A stretch of 64,000 nucleotides of DNA from the NCBI GenBank assembly GCA_947471745.1, contig CANJKZ010001022.1, positions 1 to 64,000 on the forward strand, in the 5' to 3' direction. Of this stretch, positions 21,162 to 32,369 are shown one piece after another. Positions within the stretch are counted from its first letter, which is position 1; every line of letters starts with the position of its first letter. The notes beneath the pieces were generated by a model that saw only the letters and a program-made list of their open reading frames with translations, searched no databases and was not told where the DNA came from. The DNA comes from Closterium sp. Naga37s-1 (Eukaryota > Streptophyta > Zygnematophyceae > Desmidiales > Closteriaceae). The position numbers were made by a program, and so were the translations under genes.

Positions 21162-23812
21162 TCCACCTCAGGTTCTCCCCCATCCTCAGTCACCCCAGAG
21201 ATCTCATTCTCAGAGACAGAAACCTCCACTTGCCTCGAAGGCCGCTGCACCTCATCGGCCTCGACAATTAGCGGTGTCGTAGGAAGCTTCTGATGCTGCT
21301 GCTGCTTCCACTCCTTGTAGTACAAGGACTCAAGGAACTTCACATCCCTTGACACAGTCAGCTGCTGGCTGGTCAAGTCCCAAATCAGCCAGCCCTTGTG
21401 ATCCTTAGCAAGCCCCAGGTGCACACCCCATCTCCCAGAAGCTTCCAGTTTTCCCCTCTTCTCCTTAGGCACATGAAACACCACCATGCACCCAAAGGCT
21501 CTCAGCATGTTCACAGCTGGTGCAATCCCATACCACTTGGTGTAGGGGACCCACTGCTTGTCCCCCACAGTCGCCAGCACCCTGTTCTTCACAAGGGCGA
21601 CCTGCCGCAGTGCAGTCACCCAAAACGGATCCGGCAGCCCTGCACGCCCAAGGAGAGTGCGAGCACCTTCCTGCAGGGTCCGGTTGAACCGCTCAGCCAC
21701 ACCGTTCTGCTGAGGGTTGTAGGGCACCGTGAGCTGATGCTGGATCCCCTTCTTCTTCAGCACCGCCTCAAAATCGGCGCCAATGAATTCTCCCCCGTTG
21801 TCAGTGCGGATCACCTTCACCTTATGTCCGCTCTCCCTTTGAGCTCTCGGCATCCACTCCTTGAGAACAGCCGCTGCCACCTCCCCCTTAGTCTTCAGAG
21901 GGTAGACCCACACCGCACGCGTGTGGTCGTCCACAATGGTCAAGAAGTAGCGGCTGCCCGAGAGAGAAAGGGCCCTCGTGGGGCCCACCACATCCATGTG
22001 CACAAGCGCGAGCGGTGCCTTGGCTGGTCCCGTGCTGCTGCTGAAGGGAAACTTCGTGAACTTCGTTTCAAGGCATGTAGGGCAGCTCCCAATCTCCTTT
22101 GCTGCCCCCTTCACCTCCAACCCCTTCAAGCACCCATCCTTTACCAACTTCTGCAGCATAGGAATGTTCACATGGCACAGCCTCTCATGCCACGTCTCCC
22201 AATCAGCCTCACCACTCCCAGATGAAGCCTTTGCCCATGCAGCTGTTGCATCCACACCAGCAAGCACCTCACCATGTGGCTGTTGTGGCTGCTGCACCTT
22301 CTTGACTGCATCCAGGGCCCCAGCAGTTGGTGCAGTCTCCTCTCCTCCCGCAGTTGCTTTAGCCGCTGCCGCTGCCTTTGCCGTTGCTGGTGGTTTCCCC
22401 TTCCAAGGGATGATGGGCAGCTGCCACAGGTCCTTGATGCAGCTGCTCTTCTCCTCCAAGTTCCACAGCAGCAACTTCCCAAGCTTTGCACGGCAGCTGG
22501 TTGGGCCGAAGGTAACTTCAGCCTTGCTCTTCTGCAGCCGGCGCACAGAAAGAAGGTTAGCGGACAAACCTTCAACCAACAGCACATTCCCAAGCCCCAC
22601 AAGCTCTCCATTGGCTCCCATCACCTTGGCATTCCCAACACCAATCACAGGGAGCAAAGCACCTGAAGCGGCAGCCACAAACTTGATCTTCCCAGGAGGT
22701 TTTACCTCATCAAGCAAATCTGCCCGTGGGGTCATATGACTCGTGCAACCTGAATCGATCACCCAGTGAGTGAGGGGGTGCATCACAACCTTCCCAACTG
22801 AACCCACATCACCCCCACTCCCTTGCACATCCTCAACCATGAGGAACATCCCAGGGTAGGCTTTACCTTGTGCACCATCACCTTGTGCACCTGAACCTTG
22901 CACAGCGCCACCGCGTGCACGTTCACCACTTGGCGGCTTCATGCCTGGTGGGGCCCATCCCTCAGGCCGGCTGAAACACTTGAACCACGGGTGTCCAGCC
23001 TTCTTGCAGTACCAGCACGCACCCTCCATTCGGGTGCTCCCCCTGGCACTAGAGCTCCCATGCCCCTCATTGTAGTCACCTCGGCCTCTCCCTCTGCCAA
23101 AGCCTCTCCCACGGCCTCGGCCTCTCCCTCCCCCTCTTCCTCTGCTGCCTCCTGCAGCTCCATACCCCTCAGCAGTTTTGTTGGCAGCACCACCTCCCGT
23201 GTGGCGTCTGCGGAAGTCCTCCTGCAGAATCTGCTGCCGTAGCCACTCAGGCGTCCATTTGTCCTGCTGAACGTTGAGGGTGGGGATGAGGTTGTCCCAC
23301 GAGTTGTCGAGCACCGAGATAATCTTGGTGCACTGTTGCATCTGCGACACTTCGCTGCCCGCCGCTGCCATCCTCGCATAGGTGTCCTTGATCTTGTCAA
23401 GGACCGGTTTCACATCATCTCCCGGTTTCATGGAGAGGGCAGCCAACTCCTTCTCCAACACAATCACCATCGGCAGCGTGTTGGGCTGAATCACGTCGCG
23501 TAGCAGCTTCCATGCCTTCGGTCCGGAATCATCCAACTCCACCAAATCCTTGATGTGCTGGAACATGTCATTGTTGACCGATTGGAGGATGAGGTCGTAT
23601 AGCACCGCGCTCTTCTCAATCCACCGATCGCGGGCATCTCCTTCCCCCGGCATCTTCTCCTCTCCCATTGCAATTTTCAGCAGCTTGTAGCGCTTGAAGG
23701 CGCTCCGCATCCGCCCGCTCCATTCCTCATAGTTGGAGCCATCCAAAGCTTCAATCTTGGATGGTGGCGGCTCACTCCTCTTCTCAGCTGCATCTCCACT
23801 CCCTTGATTCAT
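19340..23812 (-). CDS. copia Gag-Pol polyprotein, element 2 (1490 aa)
   Basis: Intact single ORF from the ATG at 23812 to the stop at 19340, five residues longer than element 1. The extra length is in the poly-Gln tract before reverse transcriptase (14 Gln before the Pro instead of 9). All signature residues are present: CCHC knuckle, DSG protease, the HH..CC pre-integrase site, the D,D-35-E integrase triad, YVDD and the RNase H acidic residues. Relative to elements 1 and 3 it carries clustered changes in integrase, for example DFEAVLKKKG against DFEKELKRKG, and VALVKN against VVVVKN. The matching DNA stretch (about 21.59-22.26 kb) also has many silent differences, as if copied from a related element. 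Expected to be functional by sequence; activity is unproven. Confidence 0.96.
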
Positions 23813-23957
23813 CTCCTCTGCTCCCAATCAGAGGTTTCAGCTCCCCCTTTTGCTGGTCACAATGTAGATCCACACAATCTTCACAAGTGTCAGCGCCAAC
23901 GAAATTTCGGCAGAGTTTCCCCTTAGCGGAAGTCACATCCAACCTCCAGAACTCCAC

Positions 23958-23978
23958 TTAGGAACGCCCACAGGCCAT
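23958..23978 (-). promoter_or_regulatory. upstream ORF of 6 codons in the leader, element 2
   Basis: Same position and ATG context as in element 1, peptide MACGRS then stop. The last residue differs from the other copies, but the start and stop codons are kept. Confidence 0.45.
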
Positions 23979-24034
23979 GGTGGGTCTAGGAGGGTCTTCA
24001 CACTTCAGTAGACTCCCCACAAGGTCCTTAATCA

Positions 24035-24046
24035 GCTCTGATACCA
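24035..24046 (-). other. primer-binding site, element 2
   Basis: GCTCTGATACCA on the plus strand, the reverse complement of TGGTATCAGAGC, two bases from the 5' LTR. Confidence 0.92.
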
Positions 24047-24048
24047 CT

Positions 24049-24916
24049 TGTTAGAGACTAAGGACGGAGTCTATGAAGATTAGGTGCCTAAATTTCTCAA
24101 AATCGTTGGTCCCTATTTCTGGACAGAATAGTTGCGCTCACAAGAAACGCCGTCGACGAAAAGTGCACAGTCAAAACTTCACTAAGCCCATATATATTGT
24201 AGCCCTACTCCGTGGCTACAATTCCCAAGTTGAAACGTATCAAGAGGTGAAGTAAATCTCGACTTATCAATTTCGGCGCACAGGGGGGTATGCTGCCATA
24301 AGAACTTAACTCAATCACAAAGTTCACACAAGTTCACACAAGAGAATTAGAGTAGCACTAAACCAGGTGGAAGGGATAAGGAGGACGAGAGGGAAGGTCC
24401 CAAGAGAGTCCCCAACCAAGGAAACCCCATGCCATACAATTCCCTTCCCCATAGGCAACCCAACTTTGACCTTTGTCACTATCCCAACCTCCACAATCCA
24501 CCTCAACCCAACTTGGCCACACTTGCCAACCTGGTTTGGTTTCTCCCAACCATTTGGCAGCAACTACAGTAGAAAAGACGAATTTCCCAACCCCCAAAAG
24601 TCTGTACCCCATATTGAGTCAACCCCACAACTTCCCATAGTCACCACAACCAAATATCAAAAGCATACGAACTCCAACGTTCGTAACTTTCTAGTTCGTG
24701 CTCCGATTGAAGCGATACTTGGTTCCTCGGAAAGCTCTTGAGCAGAGGAGTCACTTCAGATATCTGCTCAAGCCAAATAACATTCACACACACACTCAGA
24801 AAAAACCAAACCGCACAAAACACAAATTCTTGCACACACTCACAATACGCATGCAACGCATGAACATATGATGGGAGGCAGACAAGCGTGAATGCGAATG
24901 GTAGCATCACTCAACA
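24049..24916 (-). repeat. 5' LTR of element 2 (type A)
   Basis: 868 bp, one base longer than its partner because of an extra A in the run near 24800 (six instead of five). It is followed by the right TSD CTAGC (24917-24921). Confidence 0.95.
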
Positions 24917-27900
24917 CTAGCGTGTGCAAAATTGCAAGAACAAGGGCCTAGCGTGTGCAAAATTGCAAGAACAAGGGCCTAGTGTGTGCAAAATTGCAAG
25001 AACAATGGCCTAGCGTGTGCAAAATAGCAAGAACAAGGGCCTAGCGAGTGCTAAATTGCAAGAACAAGGGCCTAGCGAGTGCTAAATTGCAAGAACAAGG
25101 CCCTAGCGTGTGCAAAATAGCAAGAACAAGGGCCTAGCGTGTGCAAAATTTTAAGAACAAGGGCCTAGCGTGTGCAAAATTGCAAGAACAAGGGCCTAGC
25201 TAGTGCAAAATTGCAAAAACAAGGGCCTAGCGTGTGCAAAATTGCAAGAACAAGGGACTAGCGTGTGCGAAAATGCAAGAACAAGGGCCTAGCGTGTGCA
25301 AAATAGCAAAAACAAGGGCCTAGCGAGTGCAAAATTGCAAGAACAAGGGCCTAGCGTGTGCAAAATAGCAAGAACAAGGGCCTAACGTGTGCAAAATAGC
25401 AAGAACAAGGGCCTACCGTGTGCAAAATTGCAAGAACAAGGGCCTAGCGAGTGCAAAATAGCAAGAACAAGGGCCTAGCGTGTGCAAAATAGCAAGAACA
25501 AGGGCCTAGCGAGTGCAAAAATTGCAAGAACAAGGGCCTAGCGAGTGCAAAATTGCAAGAACAAGGGCCTAGCGTGTGCAAAATTGCAAGAACAAGGGCC
25601 TAGCGAGTACAAAATTGCAAGAAAAAGGGCCTAGCGTGTGCAAAATTGCAAGAACAAGGGCCTAGCGTGTGCAAAATTGCAAGAACAAGGGCCTAGCGTG
25701 TGCAAAATAGCAAGAACAAGGGCCTAGCGAGTGCAAAATTGCAAGAACAAGGGCCTAGCGTGTGCAAAATAGCAAGAACAAGGGCCTAGCGTGTGCAAAA
25801 TAGCAAGAACAAGGGCCTACCGTGTGCAAAATTGCAAGAACAAGGGCCTAGCGAGTGCAAAATAGCAAGAACAAGGGCCTAGCGTGTGCAAAATAGCAAG
25901 AACAAGGGCCTAGCGAGTGCAAAATTGCAAGAACAAGGGCCTAGCGAGTGCAAAATTGCAAGAACAAGGGCCTAGCGTGTGCAAAATTGCAAGAACAAGG
26001 GCCTAGCGAGTACAAAATTGCAAGAAAAAGGGCCTAGCGTGTGCAAAATTGCAAGAACAAGGGACTAGCGTGTGCGAAATTGCAAGAACAAGGGCCTAGC
26101 GTGTGCAAAATAGCAAGGACAAGGGCCTAGCGAGTGCAAAATTGCAAGAACAAGGGCCTAGCGTATGCAAAATAGCAAGAACAAGGGCCTAGCGTGTGCA
26201 AAATAGCAAGAACAAGGGCCTACCGTGTGCAAAATTGCAAGAACAAGGGCCTAGCGAGTGCAAAATAGCAAGAACAAGGGCCTAGCGTGTGCAAAATAGC
26301 AAGAACAAGGGCCTAGCGAGTGCAAAATTGCAAGAACAAGGGCCTAGCGAGTGCAAAATGGAAAGAACAAGGGCCTAGCGTGTTCAAAATTGCAAGAACA
26401 AGGGCCTAGCGAGTGCAAAATAGCAAGATCAAGGGCCAAGCGTGTGCAAAATTGCAAGAACAAGGGCCTAGCGAGTACAAAATTGCAAGAACAAGGGCCT
26501 AGCGTGTGCAAAATAGCAAGAACAAGGGCCTAGCGAGTGCAAAATTGCAAGAACAAGGGCCTAGCGTGTGCAAAATAGCAAGAACAAGGGCCTAGCGTGT
26601 GCAAAATAGCAAGAACAAGGGCCTACCGTGTGCAAAATTGCAAGAACAAGGGCCTAGCGAGTGCAAAATAGCAAGAACAAGGGCCTAGCGTGTGCAAAAT
26701 AGCAAGAACAAGGGCCTAGCGAGTGCAAAATTGCAAGAACAAGGGCCTAGCGAGTGCAAAATTGCAAGAACAAGGGCCTAGCGTGTGCAAAATTGCAAGA
26801 ACAAGGGCCTAGCGAGTACAAAATTGCAAGAAAAAGGGCCTAGCGTGTGCAAAATTGCAAGAACAAGGGACTAGCGTGTGCGAAATTGCAAGAACAAGGG
26901 CCTAGCGTGTGCAAAATAGCAAGGACAAGGGCCTAGCGAGTGCAAAATTGCAAGAACAAGGGCCTAGCGTATGCAAAATAGCAAGAACAAGGGCCTAGCG
27001 TGTGCAAAATAGCAAGAACAAGGGCCTACCGTGTGCAAAATTGCAAGAACAAGGGCCTAGCGAGTGCAAAATAGCAAGAACAAGGGCCTAGCGTGTGCAA
27101 AATAGCAAGAACAAGGGCCTAGCGAGTGCAAAATTGCAAGAACAAGGGCCTAGCGAGTGCAAAATTGAAAGAACAAGGGCCTAGCGTGTTCAAAATTGCA
27201 AGAACAAGGGCCTAGCGAGTGCAAAATAGCAAGATCAAGGGCCAAGCGTGTGCAAAATTGCAAGAACAAGGGCCTAGCGAGTACAAAATTGCAAGAAAAA
27301 GGGCCTAGCGTGTGAAAAATTGCAAGAACAAGGGCCTAGCGTGTGCAAAATTGCAAGAACAAGGGCCTAGCGTGTGCAAAATAGCAAGAACAAGGGCCTA
27401 GCGAGTGCAAAACTGCAAGAACAAGGGCCTAGCGTGTGCAAAATAGCAAGAACAAGGGCCTAGCGTGTGCAAAATAGCAAGAACAAGGGCCTACCGTGTG
27501 CAAAATTGCAAGAACAAGGGCCTAGCGAGTGCAAAATAGCAAGAACAAGGGCCTAGCGTGTGCAAAATAGCAAGAACAAGGGCCTAGCGAGTGCAAAATT
27601 GCAAGAACAAGGGCCTAGCGAGTGCAAAATTGCAAGAACAAGGGCCTAGCGTGTGCAAAATTGCAAGAACAAGGGCCTAGCGAGAACAAAATTGCAAGAA
27701 AAAGGGCCTAGCGTGTGCAAAATTGCAAGAACAAGGGACTAGCGTGTGCGAAATTGCAAGAACAAGGGCCTAGCGTGTGCAAAATAGCAAGGACAAGGGC
27801 CTAGCGAGTGCAAAATTGCAAGAACAAGGGCCTAGCGTGTGCAAAATAGCAAGAACAAGCGCCTACCGTGTGCAAAATTGCAAGAACAAGGGCCTAGCGA

Positions 27901-30900
27901 GTGCAAAATAGCAAGAACAAGGGCCTAGCGTGTGCAAAATAGCAAGAACAAGGGCCTAGCGAGTGCAAAATTGCAAGAACAAGGGCCTAGCGAGTGCAAA
28001 ATTGAAAGAACAAGGGCCTAGCGTGTGCAAAATTGCAAGAACAAGGGCCTAGCGAGTGCAAAATAGCAAGATCAAGGGCCAAGCGTGTGCAAAATTGCAA
28101 GAACAAGGGCCTAGCGAGTACAAAATTGCAAGAAAAAGGGCCTAGCGTGTGAAAAATTGCAAGAACAAGGGCCTAGCGTGTGCAAAATTGCAAGAACAAG
28201 GGCCTAGCGTGTGCAAAATAGCAAGAACAAGGGCCTAGCGAGTGCAAAACTGCAAGAACAAGGGCCTAGCATGTGCAAAATTGGAAGAACAAGGGCCTAG
28301 CCTGTGCAAAATTGCAAGAACAAGGGCCTAGCGTGTGCAAAATAGCAAGAACAAGGGCCTAGCATGTGCAAAATTGCAAGAACAAGGGCCTAGCGTGTGC
28401 AAAATTGCAAGAACAAGGGCCTAGCGTGTGCAAAATAGCAAGAACAAGGGCCTAGCGAGAGCTAAATTGCAAGAACAAGGGCCTAGCGAGTGCTAAATTG
28501 CAAGAACAAGGCCCTAGCGTGTGCAAAATAGCAAGAACAAGGGCCTAGCTAGTGCAAAATTGCAAGAACAAGGGCCTAGCGTGTGCAAAATTGCAAGAAC
28601 AGGGGACTAGCATGTGCGAAATTGCAAGAACAAGGGCCTAGCGTGTGCAAAATTGCAAGAACAAGGGCCTAGCTAGTGCAAAATTGCAAGAACAAGGGCC
28701 TAGCGTGTGCAAAATAGCAAGAACAAGGGCCTAGCGTGTGCAAAATAGCAAGAACAAGGGCCTACCGTGTGCAAAATTGCAAGAACAAGGGCCTAGCGAG
28801 TGCAAAATTGCAAGAACAAGGGCCTAGCATGTGCAAAATAGCAAGAACAAGGGCCTAGCGAGTGCAAAATTGCAAGAACAAGGGCCTAGCGAGTGCAAAA
28901 TTGCAAGAACAAGGGCCTAGCGTGTGCAAAATTGCAAGAACAAGGGCCTAGCGAGTACAAAATTGCAAGAAAAAGGGCCTAGCGTGTGAAAAATTGCAAG
29001 AAAAAGGGCCTAGCGTGTGCAAAATTGCAAGAACAAGGGCCTAGCGTGTGCAAAATTGCAAGAACAAGGGCCTAGTGTGTGCAAAATTGCAAGAACAATG
29101 GCCTAGCGTGTGCAAAATAGCAAGAACAAGGGCCTAGCGAGTGCTAAATTGCAAGAACAAGGGCCTAGCGAGTGCTAAATTGCAAGAACAAGGCCCTAGC
29201 GTGTGCAAAATAGCAAGAACAAGGGCCTAGCGTGTGCAAAATTTTAAGAACAAGGGCCTAGCGTGTGCAAAATTGCAAGAACAAGGGCCTAGCTAGTGCA
29301 AAATTGCAAAAACAAGGGCCTAGCGTGTGCAAAATTGCAAGAACAAGGGACTAGCGTGTGCGAAAATGCATGAACAAGGGACTAGCGTGTGCAAAATAGC
29401 AAAAACAAGGGCCTAGCGAGTGCAAAATTGCAAGAACAAGGGCCTAGCGTGTGCAAAATAGCAAGAACAAGGGCCTAGCGTGTGCAAAATAGCAAGAACA
29501 AGGGCCTACCGTGTGCAAAATTGCAAGAACAAGGGCCTAGCGAGTGCAAAATAGCAAGAACAAGGGCCTAGCGTGTGCAAAATAGCAAGAACAAGGGCCT
29601 AGCGAGTGCAAAAATTGCAAGAACAAGGGCCTAGCGAGTGCAAAATTGCAAGAACAAGGGCCTAGCGTGTGCAAAATTGCAAGAACAAGGGCCTAGCGAG
29701 TACAAAATTGCAAGAAAAAGGGCCTAGCGTGTGCAAAATTGCAAGAACAAGGGCCTAGCGTGTGCAAAATTGCAAGAACAAGGGCCTAGCGTGTGCAAAA
29801 TAGCAAGAACAAGGGCCTAGCGAGTGCAAAATTGCAAGAACAAGGGCCTAGCGTGTGCAAAATAGCAAGAACAAGGGCCTAGCGTGTGCAAAATAGCAAG
29901 AAAAAGGGCCTACCGTGTGCAAAATTGCAAGAACAAGGGCCTAGCGAGTGCAAAATAGCAAGAACAAGGGCCTAGCGTGTGCGAAATAGCAAGAACAAGG
30001 GCCTAGCGAGTGCAAAATTGCAAGAACAAGGGCCTAGCGAGTGCAAAATTGCAAGAACAAGGGCCTAGCGTGTGCAAAATTGCAAGAACAAGGGCCTAGC
30101 GAGTACAAAATTGCAAGAAAAAGGGCCTAGCGTGTGCAAAATTGCAAGAACAAGGGACTAGCGTGTGCAAAATTGCAAGAACAAGGGCCTAGCGTGTGCA
30201 AAATAGCAAGGACAAGGGCCTAGCGAGTGCAAAATTGCAAGAACAAGGGCCTAGCGTGTGCAAAATAGCAAGAACAAGGGCCTAGCGTGTGTAAAATAGC
30301 AAGAACAAGGGCCTACCGTGTGCAAAATTGCAAGAACAAGGGCCTAGCGAGTGCAAAATAGCAAGAACAAGGGCCTAGCGTGTGCAAAATAGCAAGAACA
30401 AGGGCCTAGCGAGTGCAAAATTGCAAGAACAAGGGCCTAGCGAGTGCAAAATTGAAAGAACAAGGGCCTAGCGTGTGCAAAATTGCAAGAACAAGGGCCT
30501 AGCGAGTGCAAAATAGCAAGATCAAGTGCTAAGCGTGTGCAAAATTGCAAGAACAAGGGCCTAGCGATACAAAATTGCAAGAAAAAGGGCCTAGCGTGTG
30601 AAAAATTGCAAGAACAAGGGCCTAGCGTGTGCAAAATTGCAAGAACAAGGGCCTAGCGTGTGCAAAATAGCAAGAACAAGGGCCTAGCGAGTGCAAAACT
30701 GCAAGAACAAGGGCCTAGCATGTGCAAAATTGGAAGAACAAGGGCCTAGCCTGTGTAAAATTGCAAGAACAAGGGCCTAGCGTGTGCAAAATAGCAAGAA
30801 CAAGGGCCTAGCATGTGCAAAATTGCAAGAACAAGGGCCTAGTGTGTGCAAAATTGCAAGAACAAGGGCCTAGCGTGTGCAAAATAGCAAGAACAAGGGC

Positions 30901-31266
30901 CTAGCGAGTGCTAAATTGCAAGAACAAGGGCCTAGCGAGTGCTAAATTGCAAGAACAAGGCCCTAGCGTGTGCAAAATAGCAAGAACAAGGGCCTAGCTA
31001 GTGCAAAATTGCAAGAACAAGGGCCTAGCGTGTGCAAAATTGCAAGAACAAGGGACTAGCATGTGCGAAATTGCAAGAACAAGGGCCTAGCGTGTGCAAA
31101 ATTGCAAGAACAAGGGCCTAGCGAGTGCAAAACTGCAAGAACAAGGGCCTAGCGAGTGCAAAATAGCAAGAACAAGGGCCTAGCGTGTGCAAAATAGCAA
31201 GAACAAGGGCCTAGCGAGTGCAAAATTGCAAGAACATGGGCCTAGCGAGTGCAAAATTGCAAGAAC
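24917..31266 (+). repeat. 31-bp satellite array with a 26-27-monomer higher-order repeat
   Basis: About 205 monomers in the same orientation as all other arrays. Marker variants show the higher-order period: 'gcgtatgc' at 26161 and 26967 (806 bp = 26 monomers), and 'tagcaagatc' at 26421, 27227 and 28064 (26 then 27 monomers). A block beginning with the 'aacaatggcc' variant at 25001 recurs at 29094, about 132 monomers away. Extra-A monomers ('aaaaattgc') occur near 25517 and 29611. No gene is visible. Confidence 0.97.
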
Positions 31267-32133
31267 TGTTGAGTGATGCTACCATTCGCATTCACGTCTG
31301 TCTGCCTCCCATCATATGTTCGTGCGTTGCATGCGTGTTGTGAGTGTGTGCAAGAATTTGTGTTTTGTGCGGTTTGGTTTTTCTGAGTGTGTGTGTGAAT
31401 GTTATTTGGCTTGAGCAGATATCTGAAGTGACTCCTCTGCTCAAGAGCTTTCCGAGGAACCAAGTATCGCCTCAATCGGAGCACGAACTAGAAAGTTACG
31501 AACGTTGGAGTTCGTATGCTTTTGATATTTGGTTGTGGTGACTATGGGAAGTTGTGGGGTTGACTCAATATGGGGTACAGACTTTTGGGGGTTGGGAAAT
31601 TCGTCTTTTCTACTGTAGTTGCTGCCAAATGGTTGGGAGAAACCAAACCAGGTTGGCAAGTGTGGCCAAGTTGGGTTGAGGTGGATTGTGGAGGTTGGGA
31701 TAGTGACAAAGGTCAAAGTTGGGTTGCCTATGGGGAAGGGAATTGTATGGCATGGGGTTTCCTTGGTTGGGGACTCTCTTGGGACCTTCCCTCTCGTCCT
31801 CCTTATCCCTTCCACCTGGTTTAGTGCTACTCTAATTCTCTTGTGTGAACTTGTGTGAACATTGTGATTGAGTTACGTTTTCTATGGCAGCATACCCCCT
31901 AGTGCGCCGAAGTTCATAACTCGAGTTATACTCCATATTCTGATACTATTCAAATTGGGAACGATAGCCACGGTCAAGGGCTACAACATACTCGAGTTTG
32001 AAAGAATTCTAACAGTGGACCTTTCGTCGACGACGTTTCTTGTGACGACGACTTTTCTGTCCAGAATTGTAGTTGACGATTTTGAGATATTTCAGCCCCT
32101 AATCTTCATAGACTCCGTCCTTAATCTCTTACA
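31267..32133 (+). repeat. 5' LTR of element 3 (type B 3' portion)
   Basis: 867 bp. The first ~590 bp match the type A LTRs almost perfectly. After 'cttgtgtgaac' (about 31859) the sequence departs to an alternative version that keeps only islands, such as 'atggcagcatacccc', CGTCGACG (32025-32032) and 'cttcatagactccgtcctta'. It ends CTCTTACA, one substitution from the usual CTCTAACA. Confidence 0.95.
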
Positions 32134-32135
32134 AG

Positions 32136-32147
32136 TGGTATCAGAGC
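32136..32147 (+). other. primer-binding site, element 3
   Basis: TGGTATCAGAGC two bases after the 5' LTR, identical to the other copies although the adjoining LTR segment is type B. Confidence 0.92.
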
Positions 32148-32203
32148 TGATTAAGGACCTTGTGGGGAGTCTACTGAAGTGTGAAGACCCTCCTAGACCC
32201 ACC

Positions 32204-32224
32204 ATGGCCTGTGGGCGTGCCTAA
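32204..32224 (+). promoter_or_regulatory. upstream ORF of 6 codons in the leader, element 3
   Basis: ATG in the context CACCATGG, peptide MACGRA then stop, identical to element 1. Confidence 0.48.
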
Positions 32225-32369
32225 GTGGAGTTCTGGAGGTTGGATGTGACTTCCGCTAAGGGGAAACTCTGCCGAAATTTCATTGGCGCTGACACTTGTG
32301 AAGATTGTGTGGATCTACATTGTGACCAGCAAAAGGGGGAGCTGAAACCTCTGATTGGGAGCAGAGGAG

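Larger units (their letters stand above)
18416..24916 (-). mobile_element. Ty1/copia LTR retrotransposon, element 2 (complete, intact)
   Basis: 6501-bp element on the minus strand: 3' LTR 18416-19282, polypurine tract 19283-19294, ORF 23812-19340, primer-binding site 24046-24035, 5' LTR 24049-24916. The TSD CTAGC is perfect (18411-18415 and 24917-24921) and lies at monomer positions 5-9. The two LTRs differ by about three substitutions and one A insertion, so the copy is young but older than element 1. The ORF is open and complete. It belongs to a slightly different sublineage, with a longer poly-Gln tract and a divergent patch in integrase. Confidence 0.97.

Noticed and set aside
31868-32224. 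118-codon frame across the type B LTR end and leader of element 3
   Set aside because: It crosses the LTR/primer-binding-site boundary and ends in the leader's small upstream frame; type A elements lack it and it has no domain.
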